Source of the DNA: Tribonema minus
Lineage: Eukaryota; Sar; Xanthophyceae; Tribonematales; Tribonemataceae
DNA length: 64,000 nt
Assembly (NCBI GenBank): GCA_017506865.1
Contig: JAFCMP010000540.1
Span: forward strand, 372,001-436,000
Direction: 5' to 3'
The notes below the pieces were generated by a model. The model saw only the letters and a program-made list of their open reading frames with translations. It was not told where the DNA came from and made no database searches. Each line of letters opens with the position of its first letter. The stretch's first letter is position 1. Shown here piece by piece: positions 1 to 10,747 of this stretch. A program made the translations under genes and the position numbers.

Positions 1-3000
1 ATCTGCGCGGTCGCGGGGCAGACCAACCGCGACCTGCTGGAGCTGGTGCGTGGCACGTCGCGCGGCTTTGAGCTGTCGCCGCTGCTGCAGTCGCTCACCG
101 CGGAGCTGTCCAGCGACCACGTGCCCACGCGCATGGCCGCGCTGCACTGGCTCAACATGCTGCTAGAGAAGGCGCCAGCGGAGATGGGGTGAGCGCTGCA
201 GCAAGTTGCAGTTGAAGTTGAAGTCAGTGCGGTCCTGCACTGGCTGTAGCGGTGGTCGCGCCTAGAGAAGGCGCCGGCGGAGATGGGTGAGCCAGCAAGT
301 TGAAGTTGAAGTTGGAGCGATCCCGCCTCCAGGCTGTAGCCGTGGTTGCGCGTCATCCTGAGTCGTCATGTGGCTGGCAAGCGAGGCCTTAGAGCTGTTG
401 TTGAACATTGAAACCGCGTCGTTTGAAATGTGACTGCACTGCAGTCACAGTACCCGTGGGTTACCTATCATGTCAACGCAGTGTTCAGCAGAGTGTGTCA
501 CACTGCTGGCACCTCCGCTCATCCTGGGGTGCAACAGCCAACGACAAGTCTGCTGGTTGCTGTTCCAAGGTGGTGCATGAGTTGCGTTTCATGATGTCGC
601 TGGGATGTGGTGCAGAGGGCATGGCCATGATTGTGGCGTGTGTGCGGACACATCGCACCTTCCTTAGCCCCCTCGCTAACAGACCCTAGCTGCAGTCCAC
701 CAATGGCACTCGGTGCCCCTTGTGGATGGTCTCTTTGCTGCCCCATGGGTGGCAGTGCGCCAAAAAGCAGCTCAGAGCCGCCCTCTCGCACCTTGCTGAG
801 GTCAGTGCTGCTGTGCAGCAGCACACCGGCAGCAACGTAATGAAAAGGATCTGCTACAGCTGAGAAGCTAGCGTGCGTACCATATTCACAATATGGCGCA
901 TACCATACCCACAGAATTCATGGTTTGCCACAGCTGTGGATAACCTCATTTGATAGATACGCTGCAAAGTCATGCGCCTCGCAGCAAGGTCCACTTGTAT
1001 TTGAAATGACACATTGTTAGTCATCGTGCTCTGACGGCCGAGAAACGTGATTGCAGGTGATGTCTTCTTGTATACTTTGTCATCCGACATTGGAAGTCAT
1101 TCACCGGGTGCTGCTTTCGCGTTGAAATGAACACCAACCATTTACGTTTGCACCTGATCCTGGGACACGAATGCAGTGGTGACACTCGTTGGCCCTTGTT
1201 TGCTGCTGTGCAGACGGTACATAGAAGATCTGCTGCCCGCGCTGCTGCACACCCTGTCCGACGAGAGCGATGAGGTCGTGCTGCTTAATTTACAGGTATG
1301 CGTGACTCTTTAGTTTTGACGTATACTTGAAGTACAGTGTACAGTAATGTGGGCACGTCATCCGCACACATCCGCACACCTTCTGATTGCTGCGGGGCGT
1401 GCGTGTAGTGCTGCCCGTAGCATTGCTGGCAAAGATCACGTTACCGTAAAGTGTTGCGTCAGCAGGCACCCTCATGGGTTGTCGGGGATCCAGTGCATGC
1501 TGACGTTGAGAATAGTTCAAACCCGCGTGCGACGTGATCAATGCTGCACGTCTCATCGGCAACGACAAGACACCTGCATCGTTGCACGCGAAAAATAACA
1601 CCAAGCACATCTCCATAACCACCCCTACCCTCCGTGTCTCTGCCAAACTACGCCCCACCACCACGACTGCGCACGCAACCGCTGCTGCTGCCTCCCATAA
1701 TGATGATGACGATGAGCAGGTTCTAGCGCGCATCGGCCTGGCGCAGTCTGAGTTCCAGCGCGTCCTCAACTCCATCATGGACGTCTTCACAGAGGACCGA
1801 CGCCTGCTGGAGGTGCGCGGCAGCCTCATTGTGCGCAAGCTGTGCCTGCTGCTCAACGCGCGCAGCATCTACATGGCGCTCGCAGCGGTGCTGGAGGGTG
1901 AGTGGCGCGCAGCACTGTGCTTGATAGGGCAGTGTTCAGAGGTGTGGCAGTGCTCATAATGGTTTTAGCAGGTGCTGGAGGGTGAGTGGTGCTCAGCGCT
2001 CAGAACTGTGCTGAGTGGCAGTGCTCCGAGGTGTGTGGCAGTGCTCATAAGGCTTTCAGCAGTGCTCAGGAGTGAGGCAGCAGTGCTCAAGGCGTGATTC
2101 TGGTGTGGTCAGCGCGCAGCGCGTCCCAAGCGCGGCTGCGCGCGAGTGCTTTGTATTCTCCTGACGACTTATTTTAATGATGGAACGCCTGTTGTAGCAT
2201 TGATGCTTTTGCTTTCGGCAAAACCTGAGAGCGAGAAACGCGCTGGTTGCAGCGTTCCAAAGCGTAGCAGCTATCAGACGTGCAGCAGAGGGGGGTCAGG
2301 GTTGAGGCAGTGCTCATCAGTGCAGCAGCGCTCTGGAGCGCAACAGCGCTTGTCAGTGCTTCGCGTTCCGGAATGCGGCAGCGCTCAAAAGTGCAGCAGG
2401 GCTCAAAAGCGAGACAGCGCTCACCAGAGCAGTTGTGGTTCGAAGTGCGGCAGTGCTCAACAGCGAGGCAGTGCTCACAAAGTGTAGCAGCGCTCAGATT
2501 GAGGCGGCGATCAAAATGAGGTGGTGCACGCCGCTCTTGGATTGCGGCTGAAGAAAATGCGCGTCGGTTTTACGAGCAGGACAGAACATTAGGGAATGGT
2601 TCATCACTTAGGCAGTGAGTGCACAACACGGGTCAGCGCTCTGTACTCGTACAGTCAGTGTGGCTGGCGCCTGGCTGACGCTGATCCTTACTGCAGTTGA
2701 TGGCTCTGTGTCAGAGTTGTGTCTATGATGTTTGAGTAACGCGTGTACAGACACCCCCCTGCCCCAGATCTTGCACCCCCCGATTCCGCCCGGCAGGCCA
2801 CCCTGTCAGGGAACAAGGGGCATTCAAGCCGGTAGGCTGAGCGCTTGATAGACATAAGTCATCATTTCATCAAGGTTTATGAAGAATTGCATCGAAGAAA
2901 AGACTCTGTGGGGGAATTATGGTTGATGCTTTGATATAACTCCAGAATGCGTTCTCAACCTTGAGATACAATTTGCGTACATTTTTGGTAAAAGTGCATC

Positions 3001-5684
3001 AGCAATGCAGCGGAGGGCATGAGGTGTGCAGCAAAATGCATCAGAGGCATCGCAAATGGTTCTGCCTCTCCCCAGATGCATTCCAGACTGATACAAGACC
3101 CCGTTCTCCTTACATTCACAACCGTTGCTGACGTCTGTAAACATTCACTCAGGGCCAATGACCAATGACCGCATCACTCATCACAGTTTACTGATAGCAG
3201 CAGCACCCTCCACCACTGCAGGCTGGTGGTGCAGCACCTTAACGTTACTGCGCTGACTGCAGTCCTACCTGACATGTATCTTTCCTCCCTTCCCCCCCTC
3301 TCAACGTACGTCAGTCAACAACAACTTCAAGTATCGTACCATGAACGTGCCAGCGCCGTTAACATCACTGACCGCCTCCCCTCCCCCCTCCCCCCCTCCC
3401 CCCCCCACTGCCACCAGGTAAAACAGATCTTCAGTTTGTCAGCCTGATGGTCCAGAGCCTCAACCTCATACTGCTCACGGCAGCAGAGCTCGATGAGGTA
3501 CGCCGCGCTTTAAAGGCCTCCTTCCAGCCCAACGCCGCACCTGAGGACACCCAGGTGTTCGCGAGCCTGTTCAGCTGCTGGTGCCACTCGCCCGTGTCCA
3601 CCTTCAGCCTGTGCCTGCTGGCCAAGGCGTACGATCTGAGCGCTGCTGTGGTGTCGGAGTTCAGCGACGTGGAGGTCACCGTGGGGTTCCTCATGCAGGT
3701 GAGCTTGGTGGTAACTGTCGTGTAACTGAAATGAGGGAGAGCCACAGATCTCCGTGTGCCGTCAAAGTGAAGCCTTCGTCTTGTTGCACATGCAAAATAC
3801 GACAGCGCAGGCAGTGAGCCTGAGCACTGCCCTCAGGTCAGACTTCAACCTTTTAAATAGTCCTTCTGGTCGGGTGCGCTTGGGAACTCAAGTTTTAGAT
3901 GCCGATGCCGTGTGCAGAACACCAACCATGTAGTGTAGGTGTACGATCAGCCGTCAGTAAGCACTGTGACAAATTGCGCATGACCTTAGCTTTGTGGTGG
4001 TGCCTCGAGTCCAATGACGTGCAGTGTCGCCATGGAATTCTGGTACAGTTGCGTGCCACCCGGTCATCAAAGCCTCAGAATCCCTAGCTTGGACGCTACT
4101 ACTCTCAGCAGCACAGCCGTTGCCTCCACTCATACTACAATCTGTAACTCAGCTGACCGGCCCTCGCTTCTGCCCCACCCCTCGCCCCGCCACCCCCCCG
4201 CTCTCTCCCCAGGTGGACAAACTGGTGCAGCTGCTGGAGTCGCCCATCTTCCTGCACCTGCGCCTGCAGCTTCTCGACGTCTCCGCGCCGTCGTACCCGG
4301 CGCTGGTCAAGTCGCTGTATGGCCTGCTCATGCTGCTGCCGCAGAGCGCTGCCTTCAGGACGCTGCGCGACCGCCTTGACGCCGCGTGCGCGCTGCGCCA
4401 GAACCTGGCGTACTCCACGGCGCCGCCGCCCGCGCAGCTGCCGCCCGCGCCGTCGTCCACAGGTACTGCCGAGTGTAATTGTATGTGATAAAGTGCAACC
4501 TGCGCTGCTGATGTATACTTCATAAAGTAGCCGCAAAGCGCACCTTGGACTGTCTTGCGATATGGCGTCAGAGAGCTTTTTGTGGCATGTGCAATAGGCG
4601 GGTTTGACCATGGTGCTTTTGTGTGACTCCATCCGACAATTTGTGTCTGCTGTGCACATGTCAGCGCTGCCGCCCCTGCAGGTGTGCAATTATCGCTGCT
4701 TCACAAGTGTGCCCTGCCAGGTGACTTGTTTACAATTCATGTTGTAGGCCACTGGAGAAGACGCATTCGCATGTGCAGCCCTGTGCACTGCTGCGGTGGA
4801 CACGCTTGCTACAATGCGTCACACGGAGTGTACTAGACAGCCCCATCGCCCTCGTCCATAGCAGCGCACAACATAGCTTGCATGTGTGATTTGGCAGCAT
4901 GACGAACCCCAATGTGCTTTGAGTTGATGCTGTCTCGTATCCCTGCGGCGCTGGCTTGTCGTCACGTGCGAGCAGTGCCAGCACCTGGTTTCCACTGCAT
5001 GCAGCAGCCTGCCTGCAAAGTTAACTTTTCTTGCACTCGTCTCCGATGCTGCCGGGAACAGCACTGCTCGCATCATTACGGTCGTACTGGCCATTGTGGA
5101 GCAGATCCCCATGCGGAAAGCAAATACCTGCGTTTACAAGTGCCATTGCACCCATTGCTGTGCATGCATATACTCACATTCCACTGCGTTCGCCGCCCTC
5201 GCTAACCCCCTCCCCCCCACGCACTCCCACCCCCATCCCCACCCCTACAGGCAGCAACAGCGATGCCGGCACGTCACCGCCCTCAACCACGTCCGCGCCG
5301 TCGCACACTGGCTGGCGCTCAAAAACCAAGTTTGTGTCCTCACGCGTGCGCTCGTCCACGACATCCGCGCCCGGCGACGGCATCGACGAAGGGGGGTTGG
5401 GGGGTGGCGGTGGAGGGGGAGGGGGGGGGGGCGGCGGCGGCGGCGGCGGGCCCGCGCAGCTGGACGTCTCGACGTTGCTGGCGCGCTTTGCGGCGGTGCA
5501 GGAGAGGCACGCCGACGCGCGCGAGGGGGGCTTCAAGTCGCGCTCGCTGCGGGGGATGAGCAGCGAGTCGGGGGTGTCGGTGGCGGCGGCGTCGGCGTCA
5601 GCGGCGGGGGGGGCGGGCGCATCGGAGGACGGCAGCGCCGGGCCGTCGCCGCGTCCGCTGCCGCCGATACCTCCGCAGTCATAG
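1..5684 (+). CDS. VAC14: VAC14, scaffold of the PIKfyve/FIG4 complex (3' part of gene)
   Basis: VAC14 is the HEAT-repeat scaffold that holds the PI(3,5)P2 kinase Fab1/PIKfyve and the phosphatase FIG4 on endosomal or vacuolar membranes. The gene is already open at base 1, so its N-terminal part lies outside the window. Exons fit in phase at 1-188, 1214-1295, 1720-1897, 3418-3698, 4213-4462 and 5251-5684 (stop). Recognisable family stretches are [16 protein letters not shown] (exon 2), [18 protein letters not shown] (exon 3), [11 protein letters not shown] and [20 protein letters not shown] (exons 4-5) and [15 protein letters not shown], the conserved FIG4-binding end. The last exon is not conserved: about 60 Ser/Thr/Pro residues, a Gly run near 5395-5450, then [18 protein letters not shown], which resembles the family's C-terminal helix. 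The recognition is firm; the boundaries of the tail exon are inferred from phase. Confidence 0.9.
163..353 (+). repeat. Tandem duplication of a VAC14 exon end with its donor
   Basis: The last 26 exon bases, the donor (GT at 189) and about 70 bases of intron (163-261) are repeated directly downstream (262-353; copied GT at 287). The exonic part of the copy differs at one silent position and by one missing G at the junction. Both units continue with a run of AAGTTGAAGTT. Confidence 0.8.
1882..2516 (+). repeat. Exon-end duplication running into a degenerate minisatellite
   Basis: The end of VAC14 exon 3 with its donor (GT at 1898) recurs 84 bases later (GT at 1982). Downstream the same sequence type, built on GGCAGTGCTCA, repeats irregularly at about 18-24 bases, densest from 2300 to 2510. 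It fills much of intron 3 and creates Ser/Gln-rich reading frames that I regard as by-products. Confidence 0.7.
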
Positions 5685-6110
5685 TGATTTGTAGTGGAGC
5701 GCGCTCGGACGGGCCTGTCTGGCTGAGCAGTGGCGCGGTGCTGCGGCAGCGGCAGCAGCGCGTTTGTTGTGTGCGCCGCCGCAACTGCCGTAATGACAAC
5801 GCTTAGGGGCCGTGTGTGCTGTCGCAGATGCCAGAACCGGTCCTGCGCCATGCCTCCATGCAGCCTCTCCCCCTCCTCCCCCCCATCCTCAGTTTTGTGT
5901 AAGTATGGCCAAGTACGGCCTGCACAAAAGAGATCAATGTCAATTGACGGTTATCTGACATGGGGTGTGCACTGCGTGATTTTTCTATTAGCCCGCGTAC
6001 GTACAGTCTGCTTTGCAAGCAACGAGCTCATCATCTTCAAATTTCGTGCAGATCACAAGAGACGAATGCCGTCCATACAGTCCAGTGTACATCGCTTCCA
6101 GTTCAAGTGT

Positions 6111-6158
6111 GTACTTTTTATTAATTCTCGCTCAGGGCGCGAAAAAGCCCAGATGATT
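6111..6158 (-). mobile_element. Shortest copy of the retroelement 3' tail
   Basis: Only the terminal 48 bases are present (GTACTTTTTATTAATTCTCG onward to CAGATGATT), nearly identical to the copy at 22455. The copies share one end and differ in length at the other, as expected for 5' truncation on the minus strand. Confidence 0.7.
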
Positions 6159-6300
6159 ACTGGTCGGGGTTCGCCGTTGTGGTACACGAGCTAAAACTTT
6201 CTCGAGAAAACAAGGTAGATGGATATTCCAGTCAGAATACAATAGTTGGGCCTTTGACACTTCGCACAAAGGTGGGATAATTCACACATTGTTCTTGTTG

Positions 6301-6566
6301 TGACTGCTGGCACGACTGCAGCGTTGCATGCATGGCATAGTTGTGACTGCTGGCACGACTGCAGCGTTGCATGCATGCACACGACTGCAGCGTTGCATGC
6401 ATGCACTGCCATGCAGGGTTGCAGCCAGCAGCAGCAGCTGCAGCTGCAGCAGCATGAGGGCGACAACAATTTCTTAAATTTCCTTGCAGCAGCAGCCAGC
6501 CAGCCACCCATCACCAGCCCAGCCAGCCAAAGGGATGGCGACAATAACTTCTCAAACTTCCTTATT
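6301..6566 (+). repeat. Short tandem repeats
   Basis: A 42-bp unit containing CGACTGCAGCGTTGCATGCA occurs two and a half times (6301-6342, 6343-6382, 6383-6405), followed by a CAG-rich stretch. A second, imperfect duplication of about 80 bp (6457 and 6535) carries GGCGACAA and a TTTCCTT tract. Both arrays are too short and too divergent to be coding. Confidence 0.65.
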
Positions 6567-6628
6567 TAGAACCGCCGTTGCCTTCGTTCCATATTCTTCT
6601 GGACGCAGTCCCGCCTTGCCCGAGCCTC

Positions 6629-6922
6629 ATGAGCACCTCGGCGGCGGCAGCCACCATGTCGTCCGACAGCGGCACTACTGTCAAGGAGACGCCACCAGGT
6701 GCGCCAGCAGGAGCGCCATCCGCCACTGTTCCAGCTGCAACATCAATTGAGGGACACAACAGCACATCGGCAGCGGCAGGAGGAGCAGCGGAAGGGAGTC
6801 AACAAAGCGTGGGCAGCTCTTCCCGGGAGAGGCGCCTGAGCCGGATGGCGCACAAAGGAATGCTGGGCAAAAAGGGCCTCTACGGAGTTCAAGCCACGGA
6901 CCTGGAGACCTATCAAGGCTGA
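6629..6922 (+). CDS. Possible small protein of 97 residues
   Basis: This is an ATG-started frame, Ala/Ser/Thr-rich at first, ending with a basic then mixed segment (RERRLSRMAHKGMLGKKGLY, then GVQATDLETYQG and a stop). The start is in an ACC-ATG-like context at the second methionine (6656). I recognise no family. The composition is more protein-like than the neighbouring frames, but nothing else supports it, and it could be a chance frame or a lone exon. Confidence 0.25.
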   Translation: MSTSAAAATMSSDSGTTVKETPPGAPAGAPSATVPAATSIEGHNSTSAAAGGAAEGSQQSVGSSSRERRLSRMAHKGMLGKKGLYGVQATDLETYQG

Positions 6923-6962
6923 GAGCGGCGGCGGATGGGAGTTTACGAGTAAGGCCCAACCA

Positions 6963-7310
6963 TTAACCTGCGGGCTTGCATGCCTGCCTGCACGCCAAAG
7001 TTGCCCGCCGTACTACTAGCTGTTGAGTGTGTTGTGCCCTGTCCATCATGGTGTACCAGTAGAACAGCCCCTTCTCTGTGGCACAGAAATCATTTCCGGC
7101 CCAGCCAGGCAACTTTTGCCCACGCCTCGTTGGCCAAACTTTGGCGACAAGTGATCGCTTGAGGCTCGCTTCTGCACCAGACCTTCGCCGCTTTCCTCCT
7201 TTGGGCTTGCCTTGAGCTGCCTCATAATGGAGATAGTCTGTATCTTGATCCATGAGGTATCTTGAAGGCGGCTCCTCTTCGCTCCCCCAGCATGCGACTT
7301 TTCTCCCCAA
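6963..7310 (-). CDS. Possible reading frame, unknown
   Basis: A 115-codon frame with charged and aromatic segments (SEEEPPSRYLMDQDTDYLHY, then KGGKRRRSG). It faces the frame at 6629-6922 tail to tail. No family is recognised and no splice or start evidence stands out. It is listed only because its composition is unlike the surrounding shadow frames. Confidence 0.2.
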   Translation of the reverse strand: MGRKVACWGSEEEPPSRYLMDQDTDYLHYEAAQGKPKGGKRRRSGAEASLKRSLVAKVWPTRRGQKLPGWAGNDFCATEKGLFYWYTMMDRAQHTQQLVVRRATLACRQACKPAG

Positions 7311-8320
7311 TGGCTCCCTCCATGCATGCTTTCGTGCTGCAACTCATTGTCCTCTTATGCTTGAAAAAATGCAATGCACGCCCCAAGCAGATATCGTTTT
7401 TCGTGTTGGGGCTCCTGTTTCCGTGTCTGCGATCTGTGCCCTTGTTTTGATGGGCGTGCTGCCTCGTTAGCTGCAGTATGGTTTGGCTAGCGTATTCAAA
7501 CAGAGGAGAGGACCACACACTTGCGCTATAACCTACCTCAACTTGAATGCCACGCTTGAGTAGCCCACATCTGATTGTGACGACGCCTGGCCATCTTGGT
7601 AAATTACGCCTATACTGTACATAGCAAGATTTGTTGGCTCACTGGCCACAGTTTGGGATGCAGTGCCATGGCGCATTACTTCACGTGCAACGTGGTCTTC
7701 AAGGTGCTCAGCGCCGCCGCTGTGGCTCGCCATTGCTTGCAACAGTGCTCGTTGTGTTGGGTAACCTTATCCATGCTCACCCATGTACGCCTCTTAGATG
7801 CGCAAGCAAAATTGGTGTCCTGATATGCGACAGCTTTGGGATGGGTGAATTGTGCCTACCTACATATTTCAAGGCACACAAGATGAGTTGATGAGACCAT
7901 TTGGTGGCTGCAATGGCATCAAGTGGCCAAGAGCACGCGTCAAGACGCAAGCAGTATGTAAGCCTGTGTGGCGTTGCAAAATACCTCTGTGACACATGGC
8001 AGATTGCATTCTAGAAAAATTCAACATGTTACACAAAGATGATGTGAACGCACTACGCGCGCACACACTCACATAGGTGTGATGTTGGCCTGGAGAATGC
8101 CGCACGGAAGAGCAGGGAGCATGCTCCTATATACCCTACATCTAATGGCGATCTGAAGTTCAGACACAATGTATTGTATTTTGTACGTTCTTCTCCAAAT
8201 TAAAAAAAAATCCATATACTTTAACTCACATCCACAAACTTCAACGTCGGCCTTCAAAACATTTCGGTCAGGGTCTTTTGCAGTTCAGTGCGGTGGCAGT
8301 GGTGCGTGCGAGTGCTGCCG

Positions 8321-10715
8321 ATGGAGGATTTTGTCCTCAATTGCATAAAACCACTGTCGTATCAAGTCTTTCTGGATCTTTCACCTGTAGCGAGGCAAGG
8401 CGTTTACTCGGGCGCCGTCGTGATACGTCTTGCCTCAAATAGATCGCAGGATTCTCGAGAGCAGCAGCAGTGTCAACAACAGCAGTGTCAACAACACTAC
8501 GGCAACCACCAACAAGGTCCGCGTCAGCAACAGCAGCCGCTGCACCTGGCAAACCCGGCAACGTCACCGCCCGCACCTTCAACGCTTTACTTGCACAGTC
8601 AAGGACTGGAAATAGTTTCGTGCAAGCTGCAGGGCATTGTGTGTGCTGTGCAGCAAGTCTCAGACGATGTTATCTCCATCACTGCTGCCGAGCAAAGCCA
8701 ACGACAGCAGCAGCAGCAGCAGCCTCAGCAGCAGCAGGATCTTGCCACCAACACGGATGCCTGCAGTCACTGTGACCTCATCGTGGAGCTTGCCTTCAGA
8801 GGCGTCATCAATGACAGCGGATTCGAGGGCCTGCACTTCATCCCCCCTGACAGGCCGGCGGGCGGCAAGCTGCTGTGCTCACACATGGAGCCGGCGCACT
8901 GCCGCAAGGTGTTCCCCTGCCTGGACCTGCCACACATGAAGGCGATTTTTGAGCTGCAACTGGCGGGAGTGCCAGAGGGTGCGGTGGCCGTCTCCAACAC
9001 GCCTGTGAGGAAGGAGGGAGGGGGGAGGGTCACCTTTGAGCCGACGCCGCTCATGTCCACTTACCTGCTAGGCAAGTGGTGCATGGTGCTTGTGTCTAGA
9101 CCGGTGTATGGCAGTGCACAGCAGCAGAGCACTGCTGTGGTTGTGGGCTTTGCTGCTGAGTCAAGTGCCGTTGCGGGCGCATGCACGCAGGGTTTTCGAA
9201 CTTGAGCTGCTGCTCCATCGAACTTGGGCTGCTGCTCCATCTTGAAACTTTTAACATACGTCAATGACTGTGCATCATAGCGCTGTCAGTATCGTGATGC
9301 AGTGCAGCTCACAGAAGGAGGTGCCTCGCATTTGTGTGTTGTGGAGCACCAGTCCCTTCAGCGCGTATGGTCGATCCGCACACGACAGACGTGACGTGCA
9401 GTCCAATCACGCATGGCTTGCAGGAAGGACTGTTGCGTACCTGTGTCACGACATGTGCGTTATGCGCGCATGCCCATGGGCGCAGTTGCGACCGACCAAA
9501 CGATGGGGAACACTACGTAAAAACACTACGTACCTGTAGGCAGTTCATATGGTGCACATCACGCAGCTCCGTGGCTTCCTTGCTCCTTGTGCGGGTTGTA
9601 TGCAGTCACAATGTCAGCAAGCAATGGATAGGACAGCCTGCACATATGTCTCTACTCAGCTTCGTGCCGCAGCAGCAGTACGAAAGCATGTGGACCATGT
9701 GGTCCTGTCCACTCCCGCGTATGTGTGCATGTACTTCAAGCATTTAGGTATGGGGCATGCGATCGCTCACCTGCCTCTTGCCACCTTCAACTGCAGCACT
9801 AACACCCAGTGACGAATGGTATGCACATACTGTCTGTCGAAGACAGGTGTTGAGCACTGCGGTGCAAAGCGCATTTCACCTACTGCAGAATTGCCATGCA
9901 CCTACGCATACACCACCAATAACATGTCTTATCCTCTAAGCGCAAACGATGAGCACCAACCACAAAACCAGGCCAGAACATCCACCCCATGCCCTACGCT
10001 TGATTGCAGTGGTCGTCTGGTTTGCAACTGCTGGTGCGCCAGGATACATGGGCAGACGCAATGCTCAGCATACTACTATGAGGCAGCAATAAAAACTTGT
10101 CAGCCCACACCTGCTGTGGCGGCCTCAACAATCAGGATTGACAGCGCAGACTGGACTGGCTGTTGCAGGGGACAACGATACCAGCAAGGTTGTCTGCCTC
10201 ATCTAACCTTGTGGCAGTGGCGAGCCTAACCCTAACCCTGGCCCTAAGCTACACAGCTGTTTTCACACTGTTACACACCTGCAATGACTCGTATCACAAT
10301 CTTGCTATGAACCTCATCTCAACCTCGGATTCTGGCTTTTGTGTGTTGCATACGTTGCACTGCAGGACTCTGGGTGGGCAGCTTCAACTGCATCACCACC
10401 ACAGCTCGCTGCGCGCTGCTGCCGCCACACACGCCATCTGCCTCCAACGCAACACACTTGTCATCAACTCCGTCAACTTCATGCCAGCCATCAGCAGCAG
10501 CAGCAGCAGCAGCAGCGGCAGTAGTCCCTTGCGCAGACCCGTCCGCACCGCCACTGGCGGTGCAACAACAGCAGCGGCCATGGGCGCAAGCAGCGCCGCT
10601 GCCGCTTTCGCCACTACCTCTGCAGCCGCCGCTGCTGCCACCTTTGCAGCAGCACCAACTATTATCGCCACCGCCACAGCAACATCAGCAAGATCATGAT
10701 CATCAGCAGCAGCAT

Positions 10716-10747
<32 letters not shown>

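Larger units (their letters stand above)
5685..8320. other. Intergenic region between VAC14 and the M1 aminopeptidase
   Basis: Contains the VAC14 3' UTR (a TGTAA at about 5895), a 48-bp retroelement tail at 6111-6158, tandem repeats at 6301-6566, and two short reading frames of uncertain status (6629-6922 plus, 6963-7310 minus). From 7500 to 8320 I see nothing that I can support. Confidence 0.5.

Noticed and set aside
5174-5851. A 225-codon minus-strand frame with poly-Pro
   Set aside because: It lies opposite the VAC14 final exon; the Pro run is the complement of its Gly run.
10393-10677. An Ala-rich minus-strand frame
   Set aside because: It is antisense to the Gln/Ser insertion of the M1 exon.
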